Shown here piece by piece: positions 1 through 6,847 of a stretch of 14,342 nt of DNA (the first letter of the stretch is position 1; each line of letters opens with the position of its first letter). Below the pieces are notes generated by a model. The model was not told where the DNA came from and made no database searches. It was given only the letters and a program-made list of their open reading frames with translations. The position numbers and the translations under genes were made by a program. Origin of the DNA: Candidatus Saccharimonadota bacterium (GTDB taxonomy: Bacteria; Patescibacteriota; Saccharimonadia; Saccharimonadales; Saccharimonadaceae); assembly GCA_900555675.1 (NCBI GenBank), contig UNSN01000015.1, forward strand, positions 1 to 14,342, given 5' to 3'.

Positions 1-5
1 TTTTT

Positions 6-1247
6 TCATACAGTAGCTAGAGTGTTGTTTAGTGCCTTCTCTGCCAAAGCTGCTTTTACGTATTCACTATACTCTCTAATTTTATCACCTGGACCTGTAT
101 GTTTGCCAGGAGTGTCGCTCAATTTGACCGTAGATACTCCATCAACCTCTGTGGCTTTCATAACAAAGTTGTTGGGTGTAATTCCAAGGTCGTTAGTCAA
201 AGTCGTGCCCCAACCGAATGTTACATTTATTTTGTCCTTAAAGTAATCAGTTATCCTAATAATTTCGCCCACATCAAGCCCATCGCTAAAGACGATAGTT
301 TTTTCCAAAGGATCAATTCCGTTCTTTTTGTAAATTTCAATAGCCTTATTTCCAAATTCTATTGGGTCGCCGGAATCGTGTCGTAGTCCTTTCCATGAAG
401 TCATTTGTTCGGGCGTAAAGTCGGCAAAGAAGAAGTCGGTTGTAAATGTATCTGTTAGGGCAATTGATAGCTCGTCGCCGTATGTGTCTTGCCAATCTTT
501 TAGTGCCTGACTGTGGCCACTTAGTGGGTTGTCTCCGGCTTTATCTGCAAGTGCAGCGTAGACCATTGGCATTTCGTGCGCAAAAGTTCCAATTGGTTTT
601 AATCCTAGTTTATGCGCCAGGTATATATTTGAAGTTCCGACAAAATTATCAGGGAGTTCATTTGCAACTCGTTCAATTACGTGCCTATGCCAATTAAAGC
701 TAAAGCGTCGTCTTGTGCCGAAATCGGAAAACTTAATGTCTGGGCGGCTTTTTAATAATTTGATCTTTTCGTCTAACCGGCGATCTCCTTCGGCATACAC
801 TTCTTCCAAAGAGTAACCTTCACGTGCGAGTTTGTTACGAAAATATATTTCATTTATCTCGCTCATGATAACGGTTTCCCAGAATGTAACTAGGGGCCAT
901 TTTCCCGTAGCCTCAACCGCTAGATCGCCGCGTTTATCATATTCGATATTGACCGGAGGCAAGGGGTTACTTATTAGGAAATCAAGGTATTCTTGAGAAA
1001 ATGTCGCTTTGCCGTCTTGGCTTTGTAGTCCGGCTAAGTAGGCAATCTCACTGGGCTGCCATCCTTCAGCTAGATTGTTTAGGCTGTTTTGCAATTCATC
1101 TGGAGTTACAAACTCTGACAGTAAATTAGGGGAGCGATTTTTCAGTGTGAAAGTAACTTCCGCTTCAGGATGTTTAAAGAACTCGTTCATCCCCATAGTT
1201 GCTTTGTAGTAATCTAATCCTTGTGATATTTTTGAACTCTTCTCCAT
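6..1247 (-). CDS. pncB: Nicotinate phosphoribosyltransferase
   Basis: Converts nicotinate, PRPP and ATP to nicotinate mononucleotide in the cytoplasm, the entry step of NAD salvage from nicotinate. The 413-residue length fits PncB. The phosphorylated active-site His is expected at His224 in GTFAHEM. Other family blocks are FGTRRRFSF (about 176-184), GTSNIYLAHKLG (about 204), a phosphate-binding RHDSGDP (about 289-295), FSDGLD (about 320) and FGWGTTLTND (about 344-353). The start is an ATG just before the end of the upstream pncA, whose TAA is immediately adjacent, with AGGAGG (1256-1261) eight bases upstream inside pncA. It is therefore co-transcribed with and downstream of pncA, so nicotinamidase and its product-consuming enzyme are made together. 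The gene is complete, with TGA at 6-8. Confidence 0.96.
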   Translation of the reverse strand: MEKSSKISQGLDYYKATMGMNEFFKHPEAEVTFTLKNRSPNLLSEFVTPDELQNSLNNLAEGWQPSEIAYLAGLQSQDGKATFSQEYLDFLISNPLPPVNIEYDKRGDLAVEATGKWPLVTFWETVIMSEINEIYFRNKLAREGYSLEEVYAEGDRRLDEKIKLLKSRPDIKFSDFGTRRRFSFNWHRHVIERVANELPDNFVGTSNIYLAHKLGLKPIGTFAHEMPMVYAALADKAGDNPLSGHSQALKDWQDTYGDELSIALTDTFTTDFFFADFTPEQMTSWKGLRHDSGDPIEFGNKAIEIYKKNGIDPLEKTIVFSDGLDVGEIIRITDYFKDKINVTFGWGTTLTNDLGITPNNFVMKATEVDGVSTVKLSDTPGKHTGPGDKIREYSEYVKAALAEKALNNTLATV

Positions 1248-1862
1248 TTAAATTGCCTCCTGAATTATCTTCTTTGCTTCTTCGGTTGATATTGCTAATA
1301 TTCCAGCCTCCTTCATTGCGGATAATGCTTCTTCTTCGGCTGTTGGGGTTAATCCTACAGCACGGATGGCGTCTATAAGTAGGTATGTAGTAACACGCCT
1401 GTCATCTTTGAAATGTTCGGCGATATCTAGGGCGGTAGATTTTACACAAAAATCTGTTGCTAACCCGCCGAGAAATATTTTAACTTTTTCATGGGGTGTT
1501 TTTGGCGTTATGATAGATTCTAGCGTTTCGTTTGTTTCGCTTTTACCCTCCCATCCAGAATATCCGTCTGTCTGACCGACGCCTTTATTGATGATAATAT
1601 CACTAGGCTGAATATTTAGGTCTTCGTGAAAATCAGCTCCTCTGGTGTTGGCTACGCAGTGAACTGGCCATTTGTCAAAATGCGGTGTTTTTTCGGGGTG
1701 CCAGTCTCGGGTGAATACAACCGTGCCGTCGTGTTTTCGTATCTCGTCGGCAATGGAGTTGATAGGTTTGATGATTTGCTCTGCTTCGGCAACGGCAAGA
1801 CTCCCATCGATAAAATCATTTTGTGGGTCAACCCCGACAAATATATAGTTAGACTTTTCCAT
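1248..1862 (-). CDS. pncA: Nicotinamidase
   Basis: Isochorismatase-fold amidohydrolase that turns nicotinamide into nicotinate and ammonia, feeding PncB. The catalytic triad is visible: Asp12 in VDPQNDF, Lys93 in INKGVGQ and Cys139 in ATDFCVKST. The metal site is DWH (Asp53, His55) with His61 and WPVHC (His68). The length of 204 residues is normal. The ATG is preceded by AAGGAGG (1874-1880) with an 11-base spacer, slightly long but the only good site. It is the first gene after a candidate promoter and operator (1899-1938), so it can be transcribed apart from the upstream regulator nrtR. Nicotinamidase is favoured over other isochorismatase hydrolases because it sits between nrtR and pncB and has the WPxHC metal motif. 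Confidence 0.95.
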   Translation of the reverse strand: MEKSNYIFVGVDPQNDFIDGSLAVAEAEQIIKPINSIADEIRKHDGTVVFTRDWHPEKTPHFDKWPVHCVANTRGADFHEDLNIQPSDIIINKGVGQTDGYSGWEGKSETNETLESIITPKTPHEKVKIFLGGLATDFCVKSTALDIAEHFKDDRRVTTYLLIDAIRAVGLTPTAEEEALSAMKEAGILAISTEEAKKIIQEAI

Positions 1863-1873
1863 AATGTTAAGAT

Positions 1874-1880
1874 CCTCCTT
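1874..1880 (-). promoter_or_regulatory. Shine-Dalgarno site of pncA
   Basis: AAGGAGG on the minus strand, 11 bases before the pncA ATG. It is a near-perfect anti-16S match and shows that pncA is a leadered mRNA, unlike several neighbours that appear leaderless. Confidence 0.75.
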
Positions 1881-1898
1881 ACTTAATGTATAGCTTAC

Positions 1899-1924
1899 AC
1901 TTACTATCTAGTCTAATAGCAAGT
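1899..1924. promoter_or_regulatory. Candidate NrtR operator: 26-bp inverted repeat over the pncA -10 box
   Basis: The plus strand reads ACTTACTAT, eight bases, ATAGCAAGT. The nine-base arms match at eight of nine positions. The eight-base centre contains the pncA -10 hexamer (1910-1915), so a dimeric protein bound here would block RNA polymerase. NrtR regulators bind palindromes of about 21 bp upstream of NAD genes and the nrtR gene is adjacent. Assignment to NrtR is inference from location and symmetry; NrtR motifs vary between lineages and I cannot match this one to a known consensus. Confidence 0.55.
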
Positions 1925-1938
1925 TATTGTATTGTCAA
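1910..1938 (-). promoter_or_regulatory. pncA-pncB promoter
   Basis: On the minus strand TTGACA (1933-1938, perfect -35) is followed after 17 bp by TAGACT (1910-1915, four of six to TATAAT). The sequence just upstream of the -35, about 1941-1967, is almost pure A/T and could act as an UP element. Predicted transcription start is near 1903, giving a leader of about 40 bases with a Shine-Dalgarno site. Confidence 0.7.
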
Positions 1939-1984
1939 CACTAATTTATAAAAAATATAAATTTTCTAGATTTTTACAGGGAGG

Positions 1985-2659
1985 TTAGTCTAAGCTACGA
2001 TCTAAATTCTCGAGCTTACTTGAATTAAATTCATATAATTTTGCCGGACGATGCGCGCCGTCTCGCCACAACTTGTTAGTTTCATGAATTAAGTTTAAGC
2101 TGAGGAATTTTTTTCGAAAATTACGCTTGTCAAATTCACGACCAAAAACTATCTCGTAAACTGTTTGCAGTTGTGTTAAGGTAAATATTCGATCCAGAAA
2201 AGCAAATGCCGAATTGGTGTATGTCATTTTTGCAATTAGGCGTTCTTTGGCGTATTTAATGATGTTGGTGTGATCGTATGCCAGCTTTGGTATTTTATTT
2301 ACATCAAAAAATGCCACTTCTAAATCTTCATTGTATGTAATATTGCGTCCACAACCCATGTAGGTTACAGACACTGCATGTCCTCGTGGATCACGATTGA
2401 TCGTATCGAAAGTGTAAAGCTGTTCAATATATCGTAGGTCGTCTTTAATTTTTACGCCTGTCTTTTGGAAAACTACACGTTCGAGCGCGTCTGTAGTTGT
2501 CTCGCCCTTGGCGTTATACCCTCCAGGGAGGGCCCATTCTCCTTTAAAAGGTTCATTCGGTCGTTTTAATAATAGCACTTCCAGGGTATTGTTGTTTACT
2601 TGAAAAATTACTGCATCCACGGTTAGCGTTGGAGGTGTATACGGTTTTGTGTAATTCAT
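1985..2659 (-). CDS. nrtR: NrtR-type transcriptional regulator (Nudix domain plus winged helix)
   Basis: A 224-residue protein with an N-terminal Nudix-fold domain (about 10-130) and a C-terminal winged helix (about 155-215, containing FTLTQLQTVYEIV and DKRNFRKKF), the NrtR architecture. NrtR normally represses NAD salvage or synthesis genes and senses a NAD-related ligand such as ADP-ribose. The Nudix box (Gly47 to Val69) keeps the glycines and Glu53, but the catalytic REUxEE section reads RVVFQK, so all three of its glutamates are lost; it is probably a ligand sensor rather than a hydrolase. I chose the ATG at 2657-2659. A longer TTG start at 2693-2695 falls on the -35 box and has no Shine-Dalgarno site, and the chosen start gives the usual short N-terminus before TVDAVIF. 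The mRNA appears leaderless. pncA and pncB lie directly downstream. Confidence 0.9.
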   Translation of the reverse strand: MNYTKPYTPPTLTVDAVIFQVNNNTLEVLLLKRPNEPFKGEWALPGGYNAKGETTTDALERVVFQKTGVKIKDDLRYIEQLYTFDTINRDPRGHAVSVTYMGCGRNITYNEDLEVAFFDVNKIPKLAYDHTNIIKYAKERLIAKMTYTNSAFAFLDRIFTLTQLQTVYEIVFGREFDKRNFRKKFLSLNLIHETNKLWRDGAHRPAKLYEFNSSKLENLDRSLD

Positions 2660-2666
2660 ACAATAT

Positions 2667-2695
2667 ATCTTATCCTGAAGTAAGCTACTTGCCAA
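2667..2695 (-). promoter_or_regulatory. nrtR promoter (leaderless)
   Basis: On the minus strand TTGGCA (2690-2695, five of six) is followed after 17 bp by TAAGAT (2667-2672, four of six) and after seven more bases by the ATG at 2659. Transcription would start at or next to the A of the start codon. The region also carries two perfect short palindromes, ACTTGCCAAGT (2687-2697, over the -35) and AAGTAAGCTACTT (2678-2690, in the spacer), possibly for autoregulation. Confidence 0.6.
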
Positions 2696-2765
2696 GTTAT
2701 TTTTATTGCTTCACGAAGTATAAAAGTTTGTTTGCAAATTTATTCTGTACTTATTCAGCGATATA

Positions 2766-2774
2766 TGTTAAGAT
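2766..2774 (+). promoter_or_regulatory. Possible tRNA-Pro -10 element
   Basis: TGTTAAGAT is an extended -10 form (TGn plus TAAGAT) about 29 bases upstream of the tRNA 5' end. I see no convincing -35 at the right distance, so this is tentative. Confidence 0.35.
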
Positions 2775-2802
2775 AGATCAGAGCGAATGATAGAGATATC
2801 TT

Positions 2803-2879
2803 CGGGGTGTGGCGCAGTTGGCTAGCGCGCGCGGTTTGGGACCGTGAGGTCGAAGGTTCGAGTCCTTTCACCCCGACCA
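2803..2879 (+). tRNA. tRNA-Pro (anticodon TGG)
   Basis: The cloverleaf is complete. Acceptor stem CGGGGTG (2803-2809) pairs with CACCCCG (2869-2875); D stem GCGC/GCGC (2812-2815, 2825-2828); anticodon stem 2830-2834/2842-2846 around loop TTTGGGA with anticodon TGG at 2837-2839; T stem GAAGG/CCTTT around TTCGAGT. The discriminator base is A and the 3' CCA is encoded (2877-2879). It reads CCA and probably other proline codons. Confidence 0.96.
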
Positions 2880-2900
2880 ATTGAGATCGTTCAATGTATT

Positions 2901-2934
2901 AAAATAACTGGCATTTAACCAGTTATTTTTTATT
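2901..2934. terminator. Bidirectional intrinsic terminator
   Basis: An 11-bp stem, AAAATAACTGG (2901-2911) against CCAGTTATTTT (2919-2929), with a seven-base loop, followed by a T-rich run on the plus strand and by T's on the minus strand. It can end both the plus-strand tRNA-Pro transcript and the converging minus-strand glycosyltransferase operon. The TAA of the glycosyltransferase gene (2923-2925) lies inside the right arm. Confidence 0.85.
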
Positions 2935-4434
2935 TTCGTATAGTCCAATAATCAAGTCGCCATCATGGAATTCTTGCTTTAATTGCCAATAGAGCGGAAC
3001 TTGTTTTTTATATTCGTCATATGTTTTTTCGCGAAGAATAAGCCAGATTCTTGGAGATTTTACTGACTCTAAAGAACTAATTTCTGGAGTATTCAATTTT
3101 TTAATTAATCCCCATTCGCCAACCCAGCCTAGCTCTTCTTTTGGCTTCAGGAGAATAATCTCTTTATTTGTGCGGTTGTGATAGGAGGTGTGAAAATAAG
3201 TGTAGATCTCGCCAGAAATAATAGCATCACTGCTCTGGATATTTTCGTTTATGTGATTCATGGCCGTATTGGTGTTGTTCCAGGATGATTCTGCAATGTT
3301 TTTACCGCCGATATGCCACATATAATGACCGATAAATAATGTCAGGACAATAGATATTCCAATAGGCCACCATTTTTTATTAGAAAAAATAAGCCCGATG
3401 AATATTGCAATCAAGCCGTAAAACGCTGGCGCTGAATAAGTGAAGTAGCGGTCTAAGTAAACTGGTCGACCCTGGCTGAGTGTGTAAACGATGATCATCG
3501 GTAGCAGTAACCAAATTGTTAAAATCCAAATTGCTGCTTGATATTTTGGGCGTTTTTTGGCTAGAATGAATGAAATTACGACTATAATTGGCGGCAGTAG
3601 CAATCCAAAATAGCGGACAATCCTGTCGTCGTAAGTTAAGAACATTGATAGTGTTGTTGGGATGGTAAATTTAGTGACTTCGGGGATCCAGAAGCCGCCA
3701 CTTACTCGGCTGGTTTGGGAGGTCATAACTGGTAGCCAGGGGAGGAATAGCAAAAAGCATGTTCCTGCGGCAAGCCAAACGTTTTTGTCCTTAAATATAT
3801 TTTTTATGGCAGTGCGATTTCCGCCAAGTTTTAGCCAAATGTATACGAAATGTGCGGGCAGTATTAATGCTAGGAAATATTGTGTATAAAGGCCGAGTGC
3901 CACTAAAATTCCGTATAGTGCCCACCAGAACTTCTTATTTTTGCGCTCGACTGCCACGATAAATGCGTATGTCATTGCTACGGCCAAAAATGCCGCCAGT
4001 GCATACATTCGAGCTTCATTGCTATAGCGGATTAAGAATGGTCCTAGCGCTGCTAAAAAACTTCCAAATACGGCGATTCTTTTAGAGAAAAGTTTTTGGA
4101 GTAATAGAAACAATAGGGCAATCGTCAGAACTCCGCACGTAACGCTAAATCCTCTGAGCGAAGCTACGGAATTGCCGAAAATCGATTGCCAAACGTGCAT
4201 AATAACGTAATAAAGCGGCGGGTGAACATCTGTGGTTGTGATGGTAATAATTTCTCTGATTGGCTGCTGAATGATGGCTGCCGTATACCCTTCATCGTGC
4301 CAAATATCGGCTTTTGTTAAATAGGTAAGTCGAACGTTGATGGCTAAGATTAAGATTGGAATTAGCCAAATCCAATCGGGCATTTTATAAATAAATGCAT
4401 ATAGCTTTTTAAGATATATACGGATTTTTTTCAT
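2923..4434 (-). CDS. GT-C (PMT/ArnT-like) membrane glycosyltransferase
   Basis: A 503-residue integral membrane protein with about ten hydrophobic segments, the first around residues 20-40 and the last around 370-390, then a soluble C-terminal part of about 110 residues. The first extracytoplasmic loop has IWHDEGY (Asp47-Glu48), the acidic motif expected to be catalytic in the GT39/PMT_2 superfamily, followed by DVHPPLYY (His71) and RYSNEARMY (about 137-144), both typical of that family. Such enzymes move a sugar from a polyprenyl-phosphate donor to a protein, lipid or polymer outside the membrane; donor and acceptor here are unknown. The gene starts three bases after the gatD stop with no visible Shine-Dalgarno site, so translational coupling is likely. 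It is last in the murT-gatD operon, suggesting an envelope job. Confidence 0.85.
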   Translation of the reverse strand: MKKIRIYLKKLYAFIYKMPDWIWLIPILILAINVRLTYLTKADIWHDEGYTAAIIQQPIREIITITTTDVHPPLYYVIMHVWQSIFGNSVASLRGFSVTCGVLTIALLFLLLQKLFSKRIAVFGSFLAALGPFLIRYSNEARMYALAAFLAVAMTYAFIVAVERKNKKFWWALYGILVALGLYTQYFLALILPAHFVYIWLKLGGNRTAIKNIFKDKNVWLAAGTCFLLFLPWLPVMTSQTSRVSGGFWIPEVTKFTIPTTLSMFLTYDDRIVRYFGLLLPPIIVVISFILAKKRPKYQAAIWILTIWLLLPMIIVYTLSQGRPVYLDRYFTYSAPAFYGLIAIFIGLIFSNKKWWPIGISIVLTLFIGHYMWHIGGKNIAESSWNNTNTAMNHINENIQSSDAIISGEIYTYFHTSYHNRTNKEIILLKPKEELGWVGEWGLIKKLNTPEISSLESVKSPRIWLILREKTYDEYKKQVPLYWQLKQEFHDGDLIIGLYENKK

Positions 4435-4437
4435 GAA

Positions 4438-5160
4438 TTATCTGGATAATTTTAACGCTATCTCTCTCGCTTTATTCGCTAAAGTATCGTCAATTTTTCC
4501 CAGCCCCGAATCCGCGCTTACGCCGCGTCGCTCTAGTGCTTCGCCAATAAGAAAGTCTGCAATCTGTGGGTTTTTAGGTAGAATCGGGCCATGAAGGTAA
4601 GTGGCAATGACGTTGTTATAGCGAACACCTTCGTTTGCGTCGATCATATTATTGCCGGCGCCTTTAATAACTTGCCCAAGAGGTTTGGCTGTCTTATCTA
4701 AGAAAGTTTGTCCGCTGTGATTTTCATAGCCAACGATATCGCCAAATTCCTGGCTTTTGATGACAATGTTACCGATCATCCGCTCGTCGCCAGCAATCGT
4801 TTCAATTGGCAAAATGTTAGCGCCAACAATTTCCTCGCCCTTGAGCGTTCGGAAAAACCGACCAAATAATTGGTACATTCCGCAAATCATCAACATCGGC
4901 ACGCCGTCTTTTGCTAATTGTCGTAGTTCATCAGCTCGCGCCAGAAGGTCGTTTTGGATAATCGTCTGTCCAGAATCTTGTCCGCCGCCGCCAACAAAAA
5001 TATCAATTTTAGAAAAATCCGTTGAATCGCCTGGATTGTGATCGATAATCTCAACATCGAAGCCGCGTCGCTCTAGACGTTTTTTTAGGACTAGCGTGTT
5101 GCCCCAGTCGCCATAAAGATTCATATCTCGCGGATAAAGTTGCGCAATTGTTATTTTCAT
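4438..5160 (-). CDS. gatD: Lipid II isoglutaminyl synthase, glutamine amidotransferase subunit
   Basis: A 240-residue class I (GATase3, CobB/CobQ-like) glutaminase. With MurT it amidates D-Glu of the lipid II stem peptide to D-isoglutamine at the inner face of the membrane, GatD releasing ammonia from glutamine. Visible features are YGDWGN near the N-terminus, the FVGGGGQD oxyanion/substrate region (about 55-62), the nucleophile Cys93 in MICGMYQLFG and His190 in YLHGPILPKNP. The length equals that of known GatD proteins. The ATG overlaps the murT stop by one base (TAATG), and GGAGG (5171-5175) lies ten bases upstream inside murT, so the two subunits are translationally coupled, fitting a 1:1 complex. 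Confidence 0.95.
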   Translation of the reverse strand: MKITIAQLYPRDMNLYGDWGNTLVLKKRLERRGFDVEIIDHNPGDSTDFSKIDIFVGGGGQDSGQTIIQNDLLARADELRQLAKDGVPMLMICGMYQLFGRFFRTLKGEEIVGANILPIETIAGDERMIGNIVIKSQEFGDIVGYENHSGQTFLDKTAKPLGQVIKGAGNNMIDANEGVRYNNVIATYLHGPILPKNPQIADFLIGEALERRGVSADSGLGKIDDTLANKAREIALKLSR

Positions 5161-6422
5161 TATGATATTTCCTCCACGTCGGTTTTTTCGCTCAGCAAGC
5201 GACGAATCGCTGTCATGGCCGTGTAGCTACAAAAAATCTGTTTTGGCTCATCGGGATTAGTATTGATGAAATCTTCCAGGGCTTTCGAAATATTGGTGTC
5301 GATTTTCCCAATTGAAATGTCGTCATATTGAAGTCGCAAAGCCATATCGTAAGCGCGCGCGCCGCTGATCATTGCTACGTTTTTTAATAGCGAAAAATCG
5401 ACGTCCCAGAACCAACTTACATCTCGTCCGTCGGCGTAATTGTCATTAACAGCGATCATCGTAGTGTTATTGTTTTTGGCGAATGACAGAAGTGCCAACC
5501 GAAAGCCGCTCGGATTTTTCACCAAAATAAGCTCAATTGGCGTGCCGTTCAGGTAAATCGTTTCGCCACGACCAAACGCCGGCTTTATGCTCTCCAGCGC
5601 AGATAAAATTGTATCGGTAATTTCCGGTCCCGCGATTTGTCGAGCCAGAGCAACCGCTGCCCCCGCATTGAGAAGATTATAAACTCCAGTGAGTTGCAGA
5701 TCTACGTCAATTTCTTTATTGTCAATTTGAAAAGTCGCCTGTTGAGAGTTAATTTTTTTCAATAAAACATCGGCAACTACGCTTTGATTTGCGACTGCGG
5801 TTCCGTATTTTAGAGTGTCGTCTGTTGGCATTAATTGAAGCAATTCGCTGGTTGTACCGAAGAAAACTTTTTTAGCCTGAATATGTTCGCTAATCTTAAA
5901 AATTCGCGGATCGTCGCGATTGAGAACGACGGTGTCGCTGGTGGCCTCAGCTATTTTTTGGAGCAATGCGGCTGTATTGTCAATTTCTCCAAATCTGTCC
6001 AATTGATCGCGCATAACATTCAGAAGCAGGGAAAAGCGCGGACGAACAATCTGCACGAATTTAACCGCCCAAGCCTCGTCCAGTTCCAGAACTGCGATGT
6101 CAGCGTCCAGCTTGCCGCGGATATTGACCTCATCAAGTAGTGCTGCTGCCACGCCTCGGGAAAAATTACTACCAGTGCGATTTGTGAAGACTTTCAATCC
6201 GACCGATTCCAATAGTTCTACGACAATTTTTGTCGTCGTCGTTTTTCCATTCGTTCCGCTGATAATCACTACGCCTTGCGGCAAATCTGCCAACGTTCTC
6301 TGAATAAATTTTGGGTCAATTTTTTCAATCACCAAACCCGGCAAGGCTGAACCGCCGCCGCGTAATTTAGCGACTTTCTTGACGCTTTTGCCAATAATAG
6401 TACTAATCATCTGTCTTGCCAT
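5160..6422 (-). CDS. murT: Lipid II isoglutaminyl synthase, Mur ligase-like subunit
   Basis: A 420-residue protein with a Mur ligase central domain and a C-terminal DUF1727 domain. It activates the D-Glu carboxylate of the lipid II stem peptide with ATP and adds the ammonia made by GatD. The ATP loop GTNGKTTTT is at 56-64, the NRTGSNFSRG block at 81-90, VLELDEA at about 111-117, LNRDDP at 168-172 and the DUF1727 signature DGRDVSWFWDVDF at 331-343, where an Asp is thought to complete the GatD catalytic triad. Oddly, it lacks the four-cysteine zinc ribbon usual in Firmicute and actinobacterial MurT between about 190 and 225; the whole protein has one Cys (398). The ATG lies seven bases after a perfect TATAAT, so the message is probably leaderless. 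First gene of a murT-gatD-glycosyltransferase operon. Confidence 0.94.
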   Translation of the reverse strand: MARQMISTIIGKSVKKVAKLRGGGSALPGLVIEKIDPKFIQRTLADLPQGVVIISGTNGKTTTTKIVVELLESVGLKVFTNRTGSNFSRGVAAALLDEVNIRGKLDADIAVLELDEAWAVKFVQIVRPRFSLLLNVMRDQLDRFGEIDNTAALLQKIAEATSDTVVLNRDDPRIFKISEHIQAKKVFFGTTSELLQLMPTDDTLKYGTAVANQSVVADVLLKKINSQQATFQIDNKEIDVDLQLTGVYNLLNAGAAVALARQIAGPEITDTILSALESIKPAFGRGETIYLNGTPIELILVKNPSGFRLALLSFAKNNNTTMIAVNDNYADGRDVSWFWDVDFSLLKNVAMISGARAYDMALRLQYDDISIGKIDTNISKALEDFINTNPDEPKQIFCSYTAMTAIRRLLSEKTDVEEIS

Positions 6423-6429
6423 ATTGTCT

Positions 6430-6459
6430 ATTATACTCTGCCGGGCCGATGTGCTACAA
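6430..6459 (-). promoter_or_regulatory. murT operon promoter (leaderless)
   Basis: Minus strand: TTGTAG (6454-6459, four of six), 18 bp, TATAAT (6430-6435, perfect), then seven bases to the murT ATG (6420-6422). No Shine-Dalgarno sequence can fit before the start codon. The -35 overlaps the -10 box of the divergent promoter. Confidence 0.75.
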
Positions 6460-6460
6460 T
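6452..6460 (+). promoter_or_regulatory. Extended -10 promoter of the small membrane protein/Clp-like operon (leaderless)
   Basis: TGCTACAAT is an extended -10 (TGn plus TACAAT, five of six). The ATG at 6467 is six bases after it, so transcription should begin at the start codon. No good -35 is visible, as is common for extended -10 promoters. Confidence 0.65.
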
Positions 6461-6466
6461 ATCAAT

Positions 6467-6847
6467 ATGTTTTTGGTGGGTATCTTTCAGTGGTGGTATG
6501 GCAATGGCTTGTTGCAATATATTCGCCAAAGTTTTCTGGGAGTTTTACGAACCGCAGATTTTTTCTCAGTCGGGCTACTTTTGAAAACCTTATTCAATCC
6601 GTTTCGTCAAATTTCAGCTGCTCCGGTTGGCGGCGACTTGTCCGTGCAGCTATCTGCGTTTTTTGACAAAATGTTCTCGCGAGCAATTGGTGCGGTGGTG
6701 CGCTCGATGGTGATAATTATTGGGATATTGATGATATTGCTACGATTTTTGTGGATGATTGTAGGGGTTATTATGTGGCTGGCGCTGCCACTGATGCCGT
6801 TTATCGGAATTATTTTATGGCAAATGGGAGTTTCTGTATGGAAATAG
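6467..6847 (+). CDS. Small membrane protein of unknown function, partner of the Clp-like ATPase
   Basis: 126 residues, no family that I can name. The N-terminal half is amphipathic and aromatic (FQWWYGNGLLQYI at 7-19, then LLLKTLFNPFRQI at 37-49). The C-terminal half has two near-continuous hydrophobic segments, about 79-92 and 94-118, ending GVSVWK, so it is probably a membrane hairpin with short tails. The ATG at 6467 is chosen because a -10 box ends at 6460; an in-frame ATG at 6416 would lie upstream of the promoter and inside murT. The stop overlaps the start of the following Clp-like gene by ten bases, and the Shine-Dalgarno site of that gene is inside this one. The two membrane-associated products are probably made together and may act together; that is inference. 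Confidence 0.8.
   Translation: MFLVGIFQWWYGNGLLQYIRQSFLGVLRTADFFSVGLLLKTLFNPFRQISAAPVGGDLSVQLSAFFDKMFSRAIGAVVRSMVIIIGILMILLRFLWMIVGVIMWLALPLMPFIGIILWQMGVSVWK
6826..6830 (+). promoter_or_regulatory. Shine-Dalgarno site fixing the start of the Clp-like gene
   Basis: GGGAG seven bases before the ATG at 6838. It supports this start over an in-frame ATG at 6751, which would add 29 residues entirely overlapping the upstream membrane-protein gene in another frame. Confidence 0.6.

Noticed and set aside
1943..1963. AT-only perfect inverted repeat AATTTATA/TATAAATT as a terminator of nrtR
   Set aside because: The stem has no G-C pairs and no T run follows it on the minus strand; it fits better as an A/T-rich element upstream of the pncA -35.
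2660..2695. TTG start giving nrtR twelve extra residues
   Set aside because: The TTG coincides with the predicted -35 box, there is no Shine-Dalgarno site, and the extra residues are not typical of the family.
6416..6466. Longer N-terminus for the small membrane protein
   Set aside because: It begins upstream of the -10 box and overlaps the start of murT on the other strand.
6751..6837. Longer N-terminus for the Clp-like ATPase from ATG 6751
   Set aside because: It lies wholly within the membrane-protein gene in another frame; ATG 6838 has GGGAG seven bases upstream.
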